This document shows, one piece after another, positions 6,883 to 14,774 of a DNA stretch of 21,245 nucleotides. The position numbers were made by a program, and so were the translations under genes. Numbering within the stretch: position 1 is the stretch's first letter; each line of letters opens with the position of its first letter. The stretch spans positions 1 to 21,245 of the forward strand of contig CAJGCL010000021.1 in assembly GCA_904501675.1 (NCBI GenBank). Reading direction: 5' to 3'. The stretch is from Clostridiaceae bacterium (GTDB lineage: Bacteria > Bacillota > Clostridia > Oscillospirales > Acutalibacteraceae). Under the pieces are notes generated by a model that searched no databases, had not been told where the DNA came from, and saw only the letters and a program-made list of their open reading frames with translations.

Positions 6883-8265
6883 ATGTTTTTAAAAAAGTTC
6901 TTTGGTGATAAAGCGTTCTACAAAATGACTCTTTCCGTGGCATTCCCCATAATGCTCCAGAACATTATTACTAACTTTGTAAGCCTTCTGGATAACATCA
7001 TGGTTGGTGCCTTGGGTACAGAGCAGATGTCGGGCGTATCTATTGTTAACCAGCTTATATTTGTATTTAACCTTGCCCTTTTTGGCGCTTTAAGCGGTGC
7101 AGGTATTTTTACTGCACAGTTTTTCGGCAAAAAAGATTCTGACGGAATTCGCTATACAGTAAGATATAAAGTATATGTATCAACAGCTATTTTAGTTATA
7201 GGTACTGCTATTTTCCTTTTCCTTCAGACACCGCTTATAAATATGTATTTGCACGAATCCTCTGACTCCGGCAATATTGCCCTTACTCTTGATTACGCAC
7301 AGAAATATATGAACGTTATTCTTTGGGGATTCTTACCTTTCTGCGTAACGCAAACAATTTCAAGCACCCTGAGAGAAACAGGTGAAACAGTTGCCCCTAT
7401 GGTTACAAGCTTTATAGCCGTTATTACAAACTGTACATTTAACTATCTTCTTATATTCGGAAAGCTCGGATTTCCTCAGTTAGGTGTAGAGGGTGCGGCA
7501 ATTGCAACGAATATTTCCCGCTATGTTGAATGCTTTATAATGATTGCTTACACCATAACAAAACGTTCGCGTTTTTCCTATTTCAAGGGTCTTTTCAAAA
7601 GCTTTAAAATCCCGAGGAAAATATTCAAGGACATTACCATAAAGGGTATGCCCCTTTTATTCAATGAGTTTTTCTGGTCTTTGGGAATGTCCCTTCTCAG
7701 CGTTGCTTACAGTCTTCATGGCATTGCAGTTGTTGCAGGCTACAGTATTTCTGCAACTGTAATGAATCTTGCAAATATTTCATTTATTTCACTGGGCGCA
7801 AGTATAGGAATAATAATCGGCAAGCATTTAGGTGCAAATGAATTTGAAAAAGCATACGATACAGACAGAAAGCTAATAACCTTCTCCGTTTTATTAAGCA
7901 TTGCTGTTTCAATTATTGTTATTGCAATAAGCGACCAAATACCGCTGCTTTACAACACAACTCAGCAGGCAAAGGATTACGCCGCGTATTTCATTAAAAT
8001 ATCTGCCGCTTTCTCCTTTGTTCATGCTTTCGCAAATGCTTCGTATTTCACCATACGAAGCGGTGGCAAAACCCTTATAACCTTCCTTATGGACAGTGTA
8101 TTTGTTATGGTTTTCAGCGTACCGGTTGCTTTCTCTCTTTACTATATGTTCCATTTAGATATTCTTGCTGCCTTTCCTATAATCCAGGCAGTAGACATTA
8201 TCAAAGTTATAATCGGTATGATATTAATAAAAAAGAGAGTATGGCTCAACAACATAGTAGAATAA
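6883..8265 (+). CDS. MATE family efflux transporter
   Basis: Integral membrane exporter of the multidrug and toxic compound extrusion family, driven by a Na+ or H+ gradient. The 460-residue length and about twelve hydrophobic helices in two repeats are typical. The N-terminus carries the characteristic FPIMLQNIITNFVSLLDNIM-type stretch followed by GTEQMSGVSIVNQL, and the second half has GMPLLFNEFFWSLGMSL. The ATG lies two bases after the GH130 stop. The nearest good Shine-Dalgarno, AAGGAG, sits about 19 bases upstream inside the end of GH130, too far for normal initiation, so reinitiation after GH130 is likely. It is last in the operon and is followed by a strong terminator. The substrate is unknown; its place behind sugar genes does not show that it moves sugars. 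Confidence 0.93.
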   Translation: MFLKKFFGDKAFYKMTLSVAFPIMLQNIITNFVSLLDNIMVGALGTEQMSGVSIVNQLIFVFNLALFGALSGAGIFTAQFFGKKDSDGIRYTVRYKVYVSTAILVIGTAIFLFLQTPLINMYLHESSDSGNIALTLDYAQKYMNVILWGFLPFCVTQTISSTLRETGETVAPMVTSFIAVITNCTFNYLLIFGKLGFPQLGVEGAAIATNISRYVECFIMIAYTITKRSRFSYFKGLFKSFKIPRKIFKDITIKGMPLLFNEFFWSLGMSLLSVAYSLHGIAVVAGYSISATVMNLANISFISLGASIGIIIGKHLGANEFEKAYDTDRKLITFSVLLSIAVSIIVIAISDQIPLLYNTTQQAKDYAAYFIKISAAFSFVHAFANASYFTIRSGGKTLITFLMDSVFVMVFSVPVAFSLYYMFHLDILAAFPIIQAVDIIKVIIGMILIKKRVWLNNIVE

Positions 8266-8282
8266 AATCATTTTTAAAAAAC

Positions 8283-8313
8283 AAACTCCGCAAGGCTAAG
8301 CCCTGCGGAGTTT
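8283..8313. terminator. Bidirectional intrinsic terminator between the MATE gene and hup
   Basis: Perfect 10-base-pair stem (AAACTCCGCA with TGCGGAGTTT), one A-C mismatch, then GGC-TAA-GCC closing with a three-base loop. On the plus strand it is followed by the T-rich TTTATCTTTT. On the minus strand it is followed by GTTTTTTAAAAA. It lies between two converging genes and can serve both the MATE operon and the hup end of the long minus-strand operon. Confidence 0.92.
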
Positions 8314-8329
8314 ATCTTTTAATATTTAA

Positions 8330-8599
8330 TTATTTAACAGCGTTCTTAAGAGCTGCGCCTGCCTTGAATGCAGGAACCTTTGATGCAGCAATTTTGAGTG
8401 TTTCGCCTGTTCTTGGGTTACGGCCTTCCTTAGCTGCTCTTTCGCGTACTTCGAATGTACCGAAACCGATAAGCTGAACCTTATCACCCTTAGCGAGTGC
8501 GCCTTCGATTGCACCGAAAACTGCTGCTACTGCCTTATCTGCATCTTTCTTTGAAAAACCTGCAGCTGCAACTGCATTTACAAGATCTGTCTTGTTCAT
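8330..8599 (-). CDS. hup: HU family DNA-binding protein
   Basis: Small histone-like protein that bends and compacts DNA as a dimer. From MNKTDL it is 89 residues, the normal HU length, with N-terminal helices, QLIGFGTFEVRER, and the DNA-intercalating arm motif GRNPRTGE with its key proline at 62. The frame is open upstream to 8644, but GGAGG lies eight bases before the ATG at 8599, which fixes the start. It is the last gene of the minus-strand operon, following mazG, and is followed by a strong terminator. SpoVB-family flippase, MazG and HU in this order is a recurrent arrangement in Clostridia. Confidence 0.96.
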   Translation of the reverse strand: MNKTDLVNAVAAAGFSKKDADKAVAAVFGAIEGALAKGDKVQLIGFGTFEVRERAAKEGRNPRTGETLKIAASKVPAFKAGAALKNAVK

Positions 8600-8631
8600 T
8601 TTAAAATCCTCCAAAATAATTTCTATTTTCC

Positions 8632-8649
8632 AAATCGTTGACACGATTT
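8632..8649. repeat. 18-base inverted repeat between mazG and hup
   Basis: Perfect 7-base arms AAATCGT and ACGATTT separated by TGAC, in the 62-base gap between the mazG stop and the hup start. No T-run follows on the minus strand, so it is not a standard intrinsic terminator. It could be an operator for hup, a processing or stabilising hairpin that uncouples hup mRNA from the long transcript, or chance. I could not find a convincing separate hup promoter around it. Confidence 0.5.
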
Positions 8650-8661
8650 ATTATGGACAAG

Positions 8662-9465
8662 TTACTTTGTGAGAGTTTTTGCTTCGTCCCACAACAAGTC
8701 AAGCATTTCAAGAGAGGCAGATTTCATATCTATCCCCTTTTCTACGGCAAGCTTTTCTGTTACCGCAAAACGCTTCATAAATTTCTGGGTTGCCTTTTCA
8801 AGGGCAGTTTCTGCATCGCAATCGCAAAAACGGGCTACATTAACTGCTGAGAAAAGTAAATCCCCTAACTCGTCTTCAATGCAAGCTTTATCACCGCTTT
8901 GAAGAGCTACCTGAAGTTCCTTTGATTCTTCTTCAATTTTCAGGAAAGCTCCATCTGCATTATCCCAATCGAAGCCTGCTTTTTTTGCTTTTGACTGCAC
9001 CTTCTGTGCCTTCATAAGCGCAGGATACGTAGCAGGGATTGATGCCATTGCCTCGCTCTGAGTTTTCTGCTTCTTGGTCTGACGCTTAATATCGTCCCAA
9101 TTCTTCAGAACGTCGTCTGTAGAGTTAACAGAAACATCGCCAAAAACGTGAGGGTGGCGGATTATAAGCTTCTGGCATATATCGTTACATACACCATTTA
9201 TTTCAAACCACTCTTCGTCGCGAGCCATATCTGCATGAAGCACAACCTGAAGAAGCACATCCCCTAATTCTTCTTTTAAAAGTTCGGGGTTAAGGGTATC
9301 TATAGCCTCAAGCACCTCGTAGGTTTCCTCAAGGAAATTCTCCCTTATACTTTGATGGGTCTGCTCCATATCCCAAGGGCAGCCACCGGGCTCCCTGAGG
9401 ATTTTTACAATGTTCACTAAATCCTGAAAATTGTAACTTTCTTTGAATGTAAAATCAATAGCCAT
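8662..9465 (-). CDS. mazG: Nucleoside triphosphate pyrophosphohydrolase MazG
   Basis: Hydrolyses NTPs, including non-canonical ones, to NMP and pyrophosphate; in E. coli it also moderates (p)ppGpp effects. The 267-residue protein has two tandem all-alpha MazG domains. The first starts with REPGGCPWDMEQTHQSI and carries the metal-binding EETYE (46-50) and EELGD (65-69). The second carries KIEEESKE (177-183 region) and EDELGD (197-202). Both sets of acidic ligands are intact. The likely ribosome binding site is TAGGAG, about twelve bases from the ATG, a rather long spacing. It follows the flippase gene by 22 bases and precedes hup. Confidence 0.95.
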   Translation of the reverse strand: MAIDFTFKESYNFQDLVNIVKILREPGGCPWDMEQTHQSIRENFLEETYEVLEAIDTLNPELLKEELGDVLLQVVLHADMARDEEWFEINGVCNDICQKLIIRHPHVFGDVSVNSTDDVLKNWDDIKRQTKKQKTQSEAMASIPATYPALMKAQKVQSKAKKAGFDWDNADGAFLKIEEESKELQVALQSGDKACIEDELGDLLFSAVNVARFCDCDAETALEKATQKFMKRFAVTEKLAVEKGIDMKSASLEMLDLLWDEAKTLTK

Positions 9466-9487
9466 AGCCGTTGAATACTCCTATATT

Positions 9488-11269
9488 TTATACGATAAGT
9501 TTATATTTTTCAAGTATTTTGGCAATTTTTTCTCCCTTTGGAAGCAATAAAATGTCATTTTTGACCAAAGTTTTCAACAATAAAGCTGAAACGGCATAAA
9601 CAACTACTGCAACGCCTATAGAAACAATGCAAGCAAGAGAATGACCGTTTAACCTTGAATTCATATCACCAAAAGTCAAAACAGAGCTCAAAAGCTCATA
9701 TGAGCCCCATGCAGAAGCACCGCAAAGCACTGCCGCAATAAGAGGTTTTATAAGCACTGTTTTAATATCTATACGCACACCTGTTTCTTTTCTGAGCACA
9801 CCATAGTTTATAAATATGCAAAGAAGGTAGAAGAAGCATGTGCCGAAAACCGCACCTTTAATGTTGATTTCGGGAATACCAATAAGCACATAGTTAAGAC
9901 CAATTTTAAATGCGCATCCTATAGCAAGAGCCTTTGCAGGAACATCTGCTCTGCCAATTGCCTGCAAAATGTTTGTAAGGGGAGACGATAAAGTAAGTAT
10001 TGCCATCATAAGACCGTAAAGAGCAAGCACAGGAGCTGCAACTGCAATACCGCTCTGATTTTCTGTTCCTGTATAGAGAAGAGAAAGAATAGGCTCACTC
10101 AAAGCAAAGAATCCTGCGCCTGCAGGAAGGGCAATAAGCATTGTTGTACGGAAGACTGTGTTTACTGTTTCTGTTATGGTCTTAGTATCCTTTTTAGCCA
10201 TTGCACCTGAAATAATCGGAATTGCACTTACGCCTAAGGTCATCATAATAGTAGGAATAAGATTTCTGAAATCAAGGGTGGTATCATACGCACCATAAAG
10301 GAAGGTATGAATTGTATCATTAGTGATTTTTGCGGCGTTTATAGATTCTCCATATATACCCATAATGGTATCGTAATTCTCTGCAACTACACTTTCAAGG
10401 CGGTTCTGAATCATCCAAGTATCAATAAAGTTTGTAATATTGAGAACAAGTGAGCTGATTGCAGTTGGCACCGCAATTTTTATAATTTCATTGACCGTAT
10501 CCTTTTTAGGTGATGCAAGCGGAGAGTTAACAAGCATTTCCTGAGTTATTCCGTCTTTTTTCAGTTTGTGGCGGAGTATGGTGTAAATAGCACCAAAAAC
10601 TGTACCTAAAGTAACGCCTGAAATAGCGCCTGCCGCTGCAATAGCATATGCAATGGGAGGAAGGATGCCGTTTTCTGCAACCTGGCCGAAAACCTCACCT
10701 GTCAATTTAACCTGATCAGCTGCATAATCAATAACTGCGTAAGAAACCGCAAGTCCGAAAATAAGCTTCGCAAGGGATTCAATAACCTGAGATATGGCGG
10801 TTGGGTACATATTGTTAAGACCCTCATAGTAGCCTCTGTATGTACTCATAATGCAGCAGAAAAGGATTGACGGAGCAATCATAAATACGCTGAAAATAGC
10901 GTATGGTGAGCCTACTGAGTCAACATACGGACGAGCAGCCAAAAGAAGTACCGCTGTACCCACAAGACCGAGCCCAAGAAACAGAGGGAATGTCGTTTTC
11001 ATTACCTGCTTTACATCCCTGTATTTACCTAAAGCGGCGTTTCTTGAAACAATTGTTGAAACCGCAACAGGAAGACCTGCCATAGAAATAGCATAAATAG
11101 GTGTATAAATATTGTAAGCGGAAGCAAAATAGCCTCTTCCTAATGAGCCTATAATTCCTGTAAGAGGAATTTTATAAACTGCACCTATGACTTTTACTAA
11201 AGCGGTGGCAATAACAAGCACCATTGCGCCACCCAAAACATTTTGTTTCTTTGAAGCTTTTTCTGACAT
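9488..11269 (-). CDS. SpoVB-family lipid-linked oligosaccharide/lipid II flippase
   Basis: MOP-superfamily membrane protein of the SpoVB/MurJ/YabM group, which flips lipid-linked envelope precursors across the membrane. It is 593 residues, somewhat longer than usual (about 520-550), with about fourteen hydrophobic helices. The N-terminus (VLGGAMVLVIATALVKVIGA, then YKIPLTGIIGSLGRGYF) is typical of SpoVB-type proteins. Extra length comes from polar loops near residues 185-215 and 285-325, which I predict to be outside the membrane core. The ribosome binding site AAAGGAGGAC is buried in the last codons of the kinase gene upstream, whose TGA is two bases from this ATG. Whether it serves sporulation cortex, cell wall or capsule is not decided by sequence; its place ahead of mazG-hup fits YabM/SpoVB. 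Confidence 0.87.
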   Translation of the reverse strand: MSEKASKKQNVLGGAMVLVIATALVKVIGAVYKIPLTGIIGSLGRGYFASAYNIYTPIYAISMAGLPVAVSTIVSRNAALGKYRDVKQVMKTTFPLFLGLGLVGTAVLLLAARPYVDSVGSPYAIFSVFMIAPSILFCCIMSTYRGYYEGLNNMYPTAISQVIESLAKLIFGLAVSYAVIDYAADQVKLTGEVFGQVAENGILPPIAYAIAAAGAISGVTLGTVFGAIYTILRHKLKKDGITQEMLVNSPLASPKKDTVNEIIKIAVPTAISSLVLNITNFIDTWMIQNRLESVVAENYDTIMGIYGESINAAKITNDTIHTFLYGAYDTTLDFRNLIPTIMMTLGVSAIPIISGAMAKKDTKTITETVNTVFRTTMLIALPAGAGFFALSEPILSLLYTGTENQSGIAVAAPVLALYGLMMAILTLSSPLTNILQAIGRADVPAKALAIGCAFKIGLNYVLIGIPEINIKGAVFGTCFFYLLCIFINYGVLRKETGVRIDIKTVLIKPLIAAVLCGASAWGSYELLSSVLTFGDMNSRLNGHSLACIVSIGVAVVVYAVSALLLKTLVKNDILLLPKGEKIAKILEKYKLIV

Positions 11270-11271
11270 AA

Positions 11272-12204
11272 TCAGTCCTCCTTTGCTCCTATAAATTCTC
11301 TCATTAACGAGTCCTCGGGAACTAATGAAGAATCTATAACAGGGAATTTCTGCAAGGCTCTTACAAGCCTTTGAGATTCATTATAAAAAGCTGATTCTCT
11401 ATCAAGCATAGAAAGTAATTCTATTGCCGTTTCCTTGAGGATACATGTCTCATAAAGATGAATCGTATTTATTTTTATATCCGCATTATCTTTGAAAGGG
11501 AAAAGATAGGTATCCTCTCCGTAGCGGACTTTAATCCACAGCTTGTAGGTTTTCTCGACAGAGCTACCGCGGAATTTAAAATCTCTTACAAGCCTTCTTA
11601 TAAAGCGCATATTTCTTTTATTTAAAACAATATTGCCTTTTTTATCGTAAATCCTTGTAGATAAGTTAATATATATTTTTAAAAGTCTGTCTTTGGGAAG
11701 TGAATCTGTAATAACAGGATTCAGAGCGTGAAGACCCTCAACAATAATAACATCCTTCGAGTTAAGTTTTATGTTTTTATACTCAGGCTTTCTTTTGCCT
11801 TCAATAAAATCAAATTCAGGAAGATCGGTTTCACCTTTTTCAAGAAGCTCCTTCATTTTATCCTGAAAGCATTTTATATCAAGGCACTCAACCGTTTCAA
11901 AATCAGGTGTACCGTCAGGGAAGCGAGGGGCATCCTCATTATTGAGATAAAAATCATCAAGAGATACTGTGTAACTGTTTATACCCTTTTCTCTTAACGC
12001 CTCACCCAGTTTTTTAGCGGTTGTTGTTTTACCTGCAGAGCTGGGGCCTGCAATCATTACGATTTCAGAAACCTGACGTTCAAAAATCAACTGAGCAATA
12101 TTCCGGATTTTATTGTTGTACTTATTTTCACATTCTTTAATAAATTCTTCGGGAGCATCTGCTTTTTCAATAACATATTCAATGTTATTATTGATGTTTG
12201 ACAT
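11272..12204 (-). CDS. Uridine kinase-like P-loop nucleoside kinase
   Basis: Predicted ATP-dependent kinase of the uridine kinase/phosphoribulokinase group, likely phosphorylating a nucleoside. In 310 residues I see Walker A GPSSAGKTT (53-61), a Walker-B-like SLDDFY (81-86), the substrate-region VEGLHALNP (145-153), and the basic lid-like RLVRDFKFRG (184-193). Related clostridial nucleoside kinases often carry an N-terminal threonyl-tRNA-synthetase-like TGS region and run to about 550 residues; this protein begins only about 45 residues before its P-loop, so that part is absent. GGAGG lies six bases before the ATG. It sits between hemZ and the flippase with short gaps, so it is co-transcribed. 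Substrate specificity is not known. Confidence 0.85.
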   Translation of the reverse strand: MSNINNNIEYVIEKADAPEEFIKECENKYNNKIRNIAQLIFERQVSEIVMIAGPSSAGKTTTAKKLGEALREKGINSYTVSLDDFYLNNEDAPRFPDGTPDFETVECLDIKCFQDKMKELLEKGETDLPEFDFIEGKRKPEYKNIKLNSKDVIIVEGLHALNPVITDSLPKDRLLKIYINLSTRIYDKKGNIVLNKRNMRFIRRLVRDFKFRGSSVEKTYKLWIKVRYGEDTYLFPFKDNADIKINTIHLYETCILKETAIELLSMLDRESAFYNESQRLVRALQKFPVIDSSLVPEDSLMREFIGAKED

Positions 12205-12224
12205 AATGCGCCTCCTCTCATTTA

Positions 12225-13694
12225 TTACGAATAATACTCTTTAAAAAATCCTGAGATTCTCTCTTTCTTTTCAAGGAGCAACGGAAATCTTGAGATATAT
12301 TCAAACGGGAACTTGAAATTAAAGATTCTTTCAATCTTTTCAATATCTGGCGAAAGAAGCTTAGTTACAGAGCCTGCACCTACTGAAAGTATATGCTGAT
12401 ATTCTTCCATCATTAAAATATTGTATTCACATTCCTTACCTTTTTTGCACCAACCAACATTTTCAAAGTTACCGAGAGCTTTGCTCTGGCGGTACATATA
12501 GTACGGATGGTAGCCTGCACCTGTAAGCGCCTCAAAAGAATAATCGAGCATTTTTTCAATATTCTTTTCAGTAACGGAGTCTTTCTCATCTTCTGTAACA
12601 AGGGTTGACGAGCGTTTGAGCGCAAGCGTATGCACAGTAATGTTTTCTGCACCAAGATCTATCGCCCTATCAACACTGCTTTTAAAGCTTTCAAATGTAT
12701 CTGTAGGAAGACCTGCAATAAGGTCCATATTTATCGTTTCAAAGCCTGCCTTACGAGCATCCTTGAACTTCTCTTCAGTTAAAGCTGTAGTGTGGCATCT
12801 TCCTATTTCCTTTAAGACGCTATCGTTAAAGGTCTGAGGATTTATGCTTATTCTGTTGACTTTATGTTTTGTTAAAACATAAAGCTTTTCGTCTGTTATA
12901 GTATCAGGTCTGCCTGCTTCAACAGTGTATTCACGGCACGAAGACAAATCAAAATTATCCTCAATTGCAGTAAGCACTTTATCAAGCTGCTCTGCTGTAA
13001 GCGTGGTAGGTGTACCACCGCCCCAATAAACAGTTGTAAGCACAAGTCCTGATTCCTTTGCTTTCTTTGCAACGAACTTAATTTCCTCGCAAAGCTTATC
13101 AACATATTCAGGCACAAGCTTCTTTGCGGAATCCGTGCCTATAGAATGAGAAACAAAAGAACAATAGCTACATCTGGTAGGGCAAAATGGTATGCTTATG
13201 TATAAGCTGAATGAGTTTTCGGGTGAATTTTTTATTATTTCTCTTTCTGCCTTTGCAACACTGAGAGCAAGAGCAGTTTTCTTTTTATCAACAAAAAAAC
13301 GGTTTGTAAAATAATCCACCGCGCTGTCCTCACCAATTTCTTGCATTTTGTTAAGAAGAAGCTTTGACGGACGTACTCCCGTGAGCATACCCCATTTAGG
13401 TGCAAAACCACAGATACTTTTCAAAAGCGGATATGCAAGAGACAACAAATCGTACTCTTCATCTGTACACATACCTTTAGCTTTTCTTTTTTCGGTGGTT
13501 TCTTTTTTACCATTGAAGGAAAATTCTGCTTTAAAATATATTTCATTTCCCTCGGGTTTTATTTCTGTATATAAATAGTTGCTATCGTCTTCCTGAAATT
13601 CCTTGAGAACAACATTTTTCTCAAAGGGGAAGAAAAGAAAAAGCAGCTTTTCTGTTTCATATAAATAATTATGATTAATACAATATAGATTCAT
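12225..13694 (-). CDS. hemZ: HemZ-type radical SAM protein (coproporphyrinogen dehydrogenase-like)
   Basis: Radical S-adenosylmethionine enzyme of the HemN/HemW/HemZ group. The 489-residue length and N-terminal extension of about 160 residues match HemZ. The cluster-binding CPTRCSYC places cysteines at 171, 175 and 178, preceded by YISIPF. Other motifs are MLTGVRPSKL (103-112), VYWGGGTPTTL, the glutamate in TVEAGRPDTIT, RISINPQTF and INMDLIAGLPTDT. Annotated HemZ proteins are described as oxygen-independent coproporphyrinogen oxidases, but the assignment rests on family resemblance, and relatives include heme chaperones, so the reaction here is uncertain. No other heme gene is in the window. 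Its ATG overlaps the preceding stop codon (ATGA) and has no Shine-Dalgarno, indicating coupling. The rel-dtd-metallo-hydrolase-hemZ order is common in Clostridia. Confidence 0.9.
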   Translation of the reverse strand: MNLYCINHNYLYETEKLLFLFFPFEKNVVLKEFQEDDSNYLYTEIKPEGNEIYFKAEFSFNGKKETTEKRKAKGMCTDEEYDLLSLAYPLLKSICGFAPKWGMLTGVRPSKLLLNKMQEIGEDSAVDYFTNRFFVDKKKTALALSVAKAEREIIKNSPENSFSLYISIPFCPTRCSYCSFVSHSIGTDSAKKLVPEYVDKLCEEIKFVAKKAKESGLVLTTVYWGGGTPTTLTAEQLDKVLTAIEDNFDLSSCREYTVEAGRPDTITDEKLYVLTKHKVNRISINPQTFNDSVLKEIGRCHTTALTEEKFKDARKAGFETINMDLIAGLPTDTFESFKSSVDRAIDLGAENITVHTLALKRSSTLVTEDEKDSVTEKNIEKMLDYSFEALTGAGYHPYYMYRQSKALGNFENVGWCKKGKECEYNILMMEEYQHILSVGAGSVTKLLSPDIEKIERIFNFKFPFEYISRFPLLLEKKERISGFFKEYYS

Positions 13695-14317
13695 AACACA
13701 TAAGGATTATACTTGATTTCATTTTCTACTGTCGTATTTTCACCATGTCCACATAAAAGAATTGTATCAGAAGCAAATCTCTTGATTTTTTGTAAGGATG
13801 CCATAAGAGCAACATGACTTCCACCATAAAAATCTGTTCTGCCTGCACTCTCTTTAAAAATTGTATCACCTGTAAAAGCAATTTTCTCTTCTTCACAATG
13901 AAGTACGATACTACCTTTAGTATGACCGGGTGTGGCAACAACCTTTAGCAAAATATTACCAATAATCAAGACATCATTGTCAACAACAGTTTTATCTGCA
14001 TAGCATGGATAGAAAACTAACCCAAAGTCAGCAGATGCAGAAAGCACTGCATCACTTAACGCAGGCGCATCCTCTTTGCCTACAACTACCTGTGCATCAG
14101 GATGTTTCTCCTTTAATCTGCCTACACCTGAAACGTGGTCAAAATGAGAGTGAGTACAGATAATGTATTTCAGCGTTTTTATTCCGCACTCTTCAATTAC
14201 CTTTTCAAGCTGAACATTGTAATCACCCGGGTCAACAACCGCACCCTCTCCCTTTTCATCACAAAAAGCATAGCAATTAGCGCTTATAGGCCCCAGGCAT
14301 ATAGATTTTATATTCAT
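13691..14317 (-). CDS. Glyoxalase II-like metallo-beta-lactamase fold hydrolase
   Basis: Dinuclear metal hydrolase of the metallo-beta-lactamase superfamily, in the glyoxalase II-like (YqgX-type) group; the natural substrate may be a thioester such as a hydroxyacyl-thiol but is unproven. From MNIKSICLG it is 208 residues. Metal ligands are all present: THSHFDH (His56, His58, Asp60, His61), GHTKGS (His132), FTGDTIF (Asp151) and CGHGENT (His191). The frame extends up to 14344, but GGAG eight bases before the ATG at 14317 supports the shorter start, one base beyond the dtd stop. It overlaps hemZ by four bases. No signal peptide is seen, so it acts in the cytoplasm. Confidence 0.92.
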   Translation of the reverse strand: MNIKSICLGPISANCYAFCDEKGEGAVVDPGDYNVQLEKVIEECGIKTLKYIICTHSHFDHVSGVGRLKEKHPDAQVVVGKEDAPALSDAVLSASADFGLVFYPCYADKTVVDNDVLIIGNILLKVVATPGHTKGSIVLHCEEEKIAFTGDTIFKESAGRTDFYGGSHVALMASLQKIKRFASDTILLCGHGENTTVENEIKYNPYVL

Positions 14318-14318
14318 T

Positions 14319-14774
14319 TTATACACTCCAGATATCTGTATCAAAGCAAATTGTTACAGGACCGTCGTTTATAAGAGACACCTTCATATCTGCTCCGAAG
14401 ATGCCTTTTTCAACTCTCTTAACGCCATACTCTTTAAGCTTTTCGCAATAAAGCTCGTAAAGCTCGTTAGCTCTTGCAGGCTCTTCAGATGGTGTAAAAG
14501 ACGGTCTGTTACCTTTTTTGCAGTCTGCACACAAAGTAAACTGAGATATTGCAAGAATTTCGCCGTCTATATCAAGAACAGATAAATTCATTTTTCCGTT
14601 TTCATCTTCAAAAACTCTCAGTGATGCTGTTTTTCTTGCAAGAAGGTCCGCATGTTTTTCTGTATCACCTTTACAGACGCCAACAAGAATCATATAGCCC
14701 TTTCCTGAAGAGCCAACAACCTTGCCATCTACACTTACACAGCTTTCAATAACTCTTTGTATTACTGCCTTCAT
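14319..14774 (-). CDS. dtd: D-aminoacyl-tRNA deacylase
   Basis: Removes D-amino acids and mischarged glycine from tRNA, a proofreading step that keeps translation homochiral. The 151-residue length is standard, and both active-site motifs are present: SQFTL (77-81, with Thr80) and NDGPVT (136-141; the usual form is NxGPVT). The N-terminus MKAVIQRV is typical of DTD. Its ATG overlaps the rel stop codon by one base (TGATG), so it is coupled to rel translation. Confidence 0.97.
   Translation of the reverse strand: MKAVIQRVIESCVSVDGKVVGSSGKGYMILVGVCKGDTEKHADLLARKTASLRVFEDENGKMNLSVLDIDGEILAISQFTLCADCKKGNRPSFTPSEEPARANELYELYCEKLKEYGVKRVEKGIFGADMKVSLINDGPVTICFDTDIWSV

Noticed and set aside
8641..8850. 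Small plus-strand reading frames opposite mazG
   Set aside because: They lie wholly antisense to a well-conserved gene, have no ribosome binding site and show no family resemblance.
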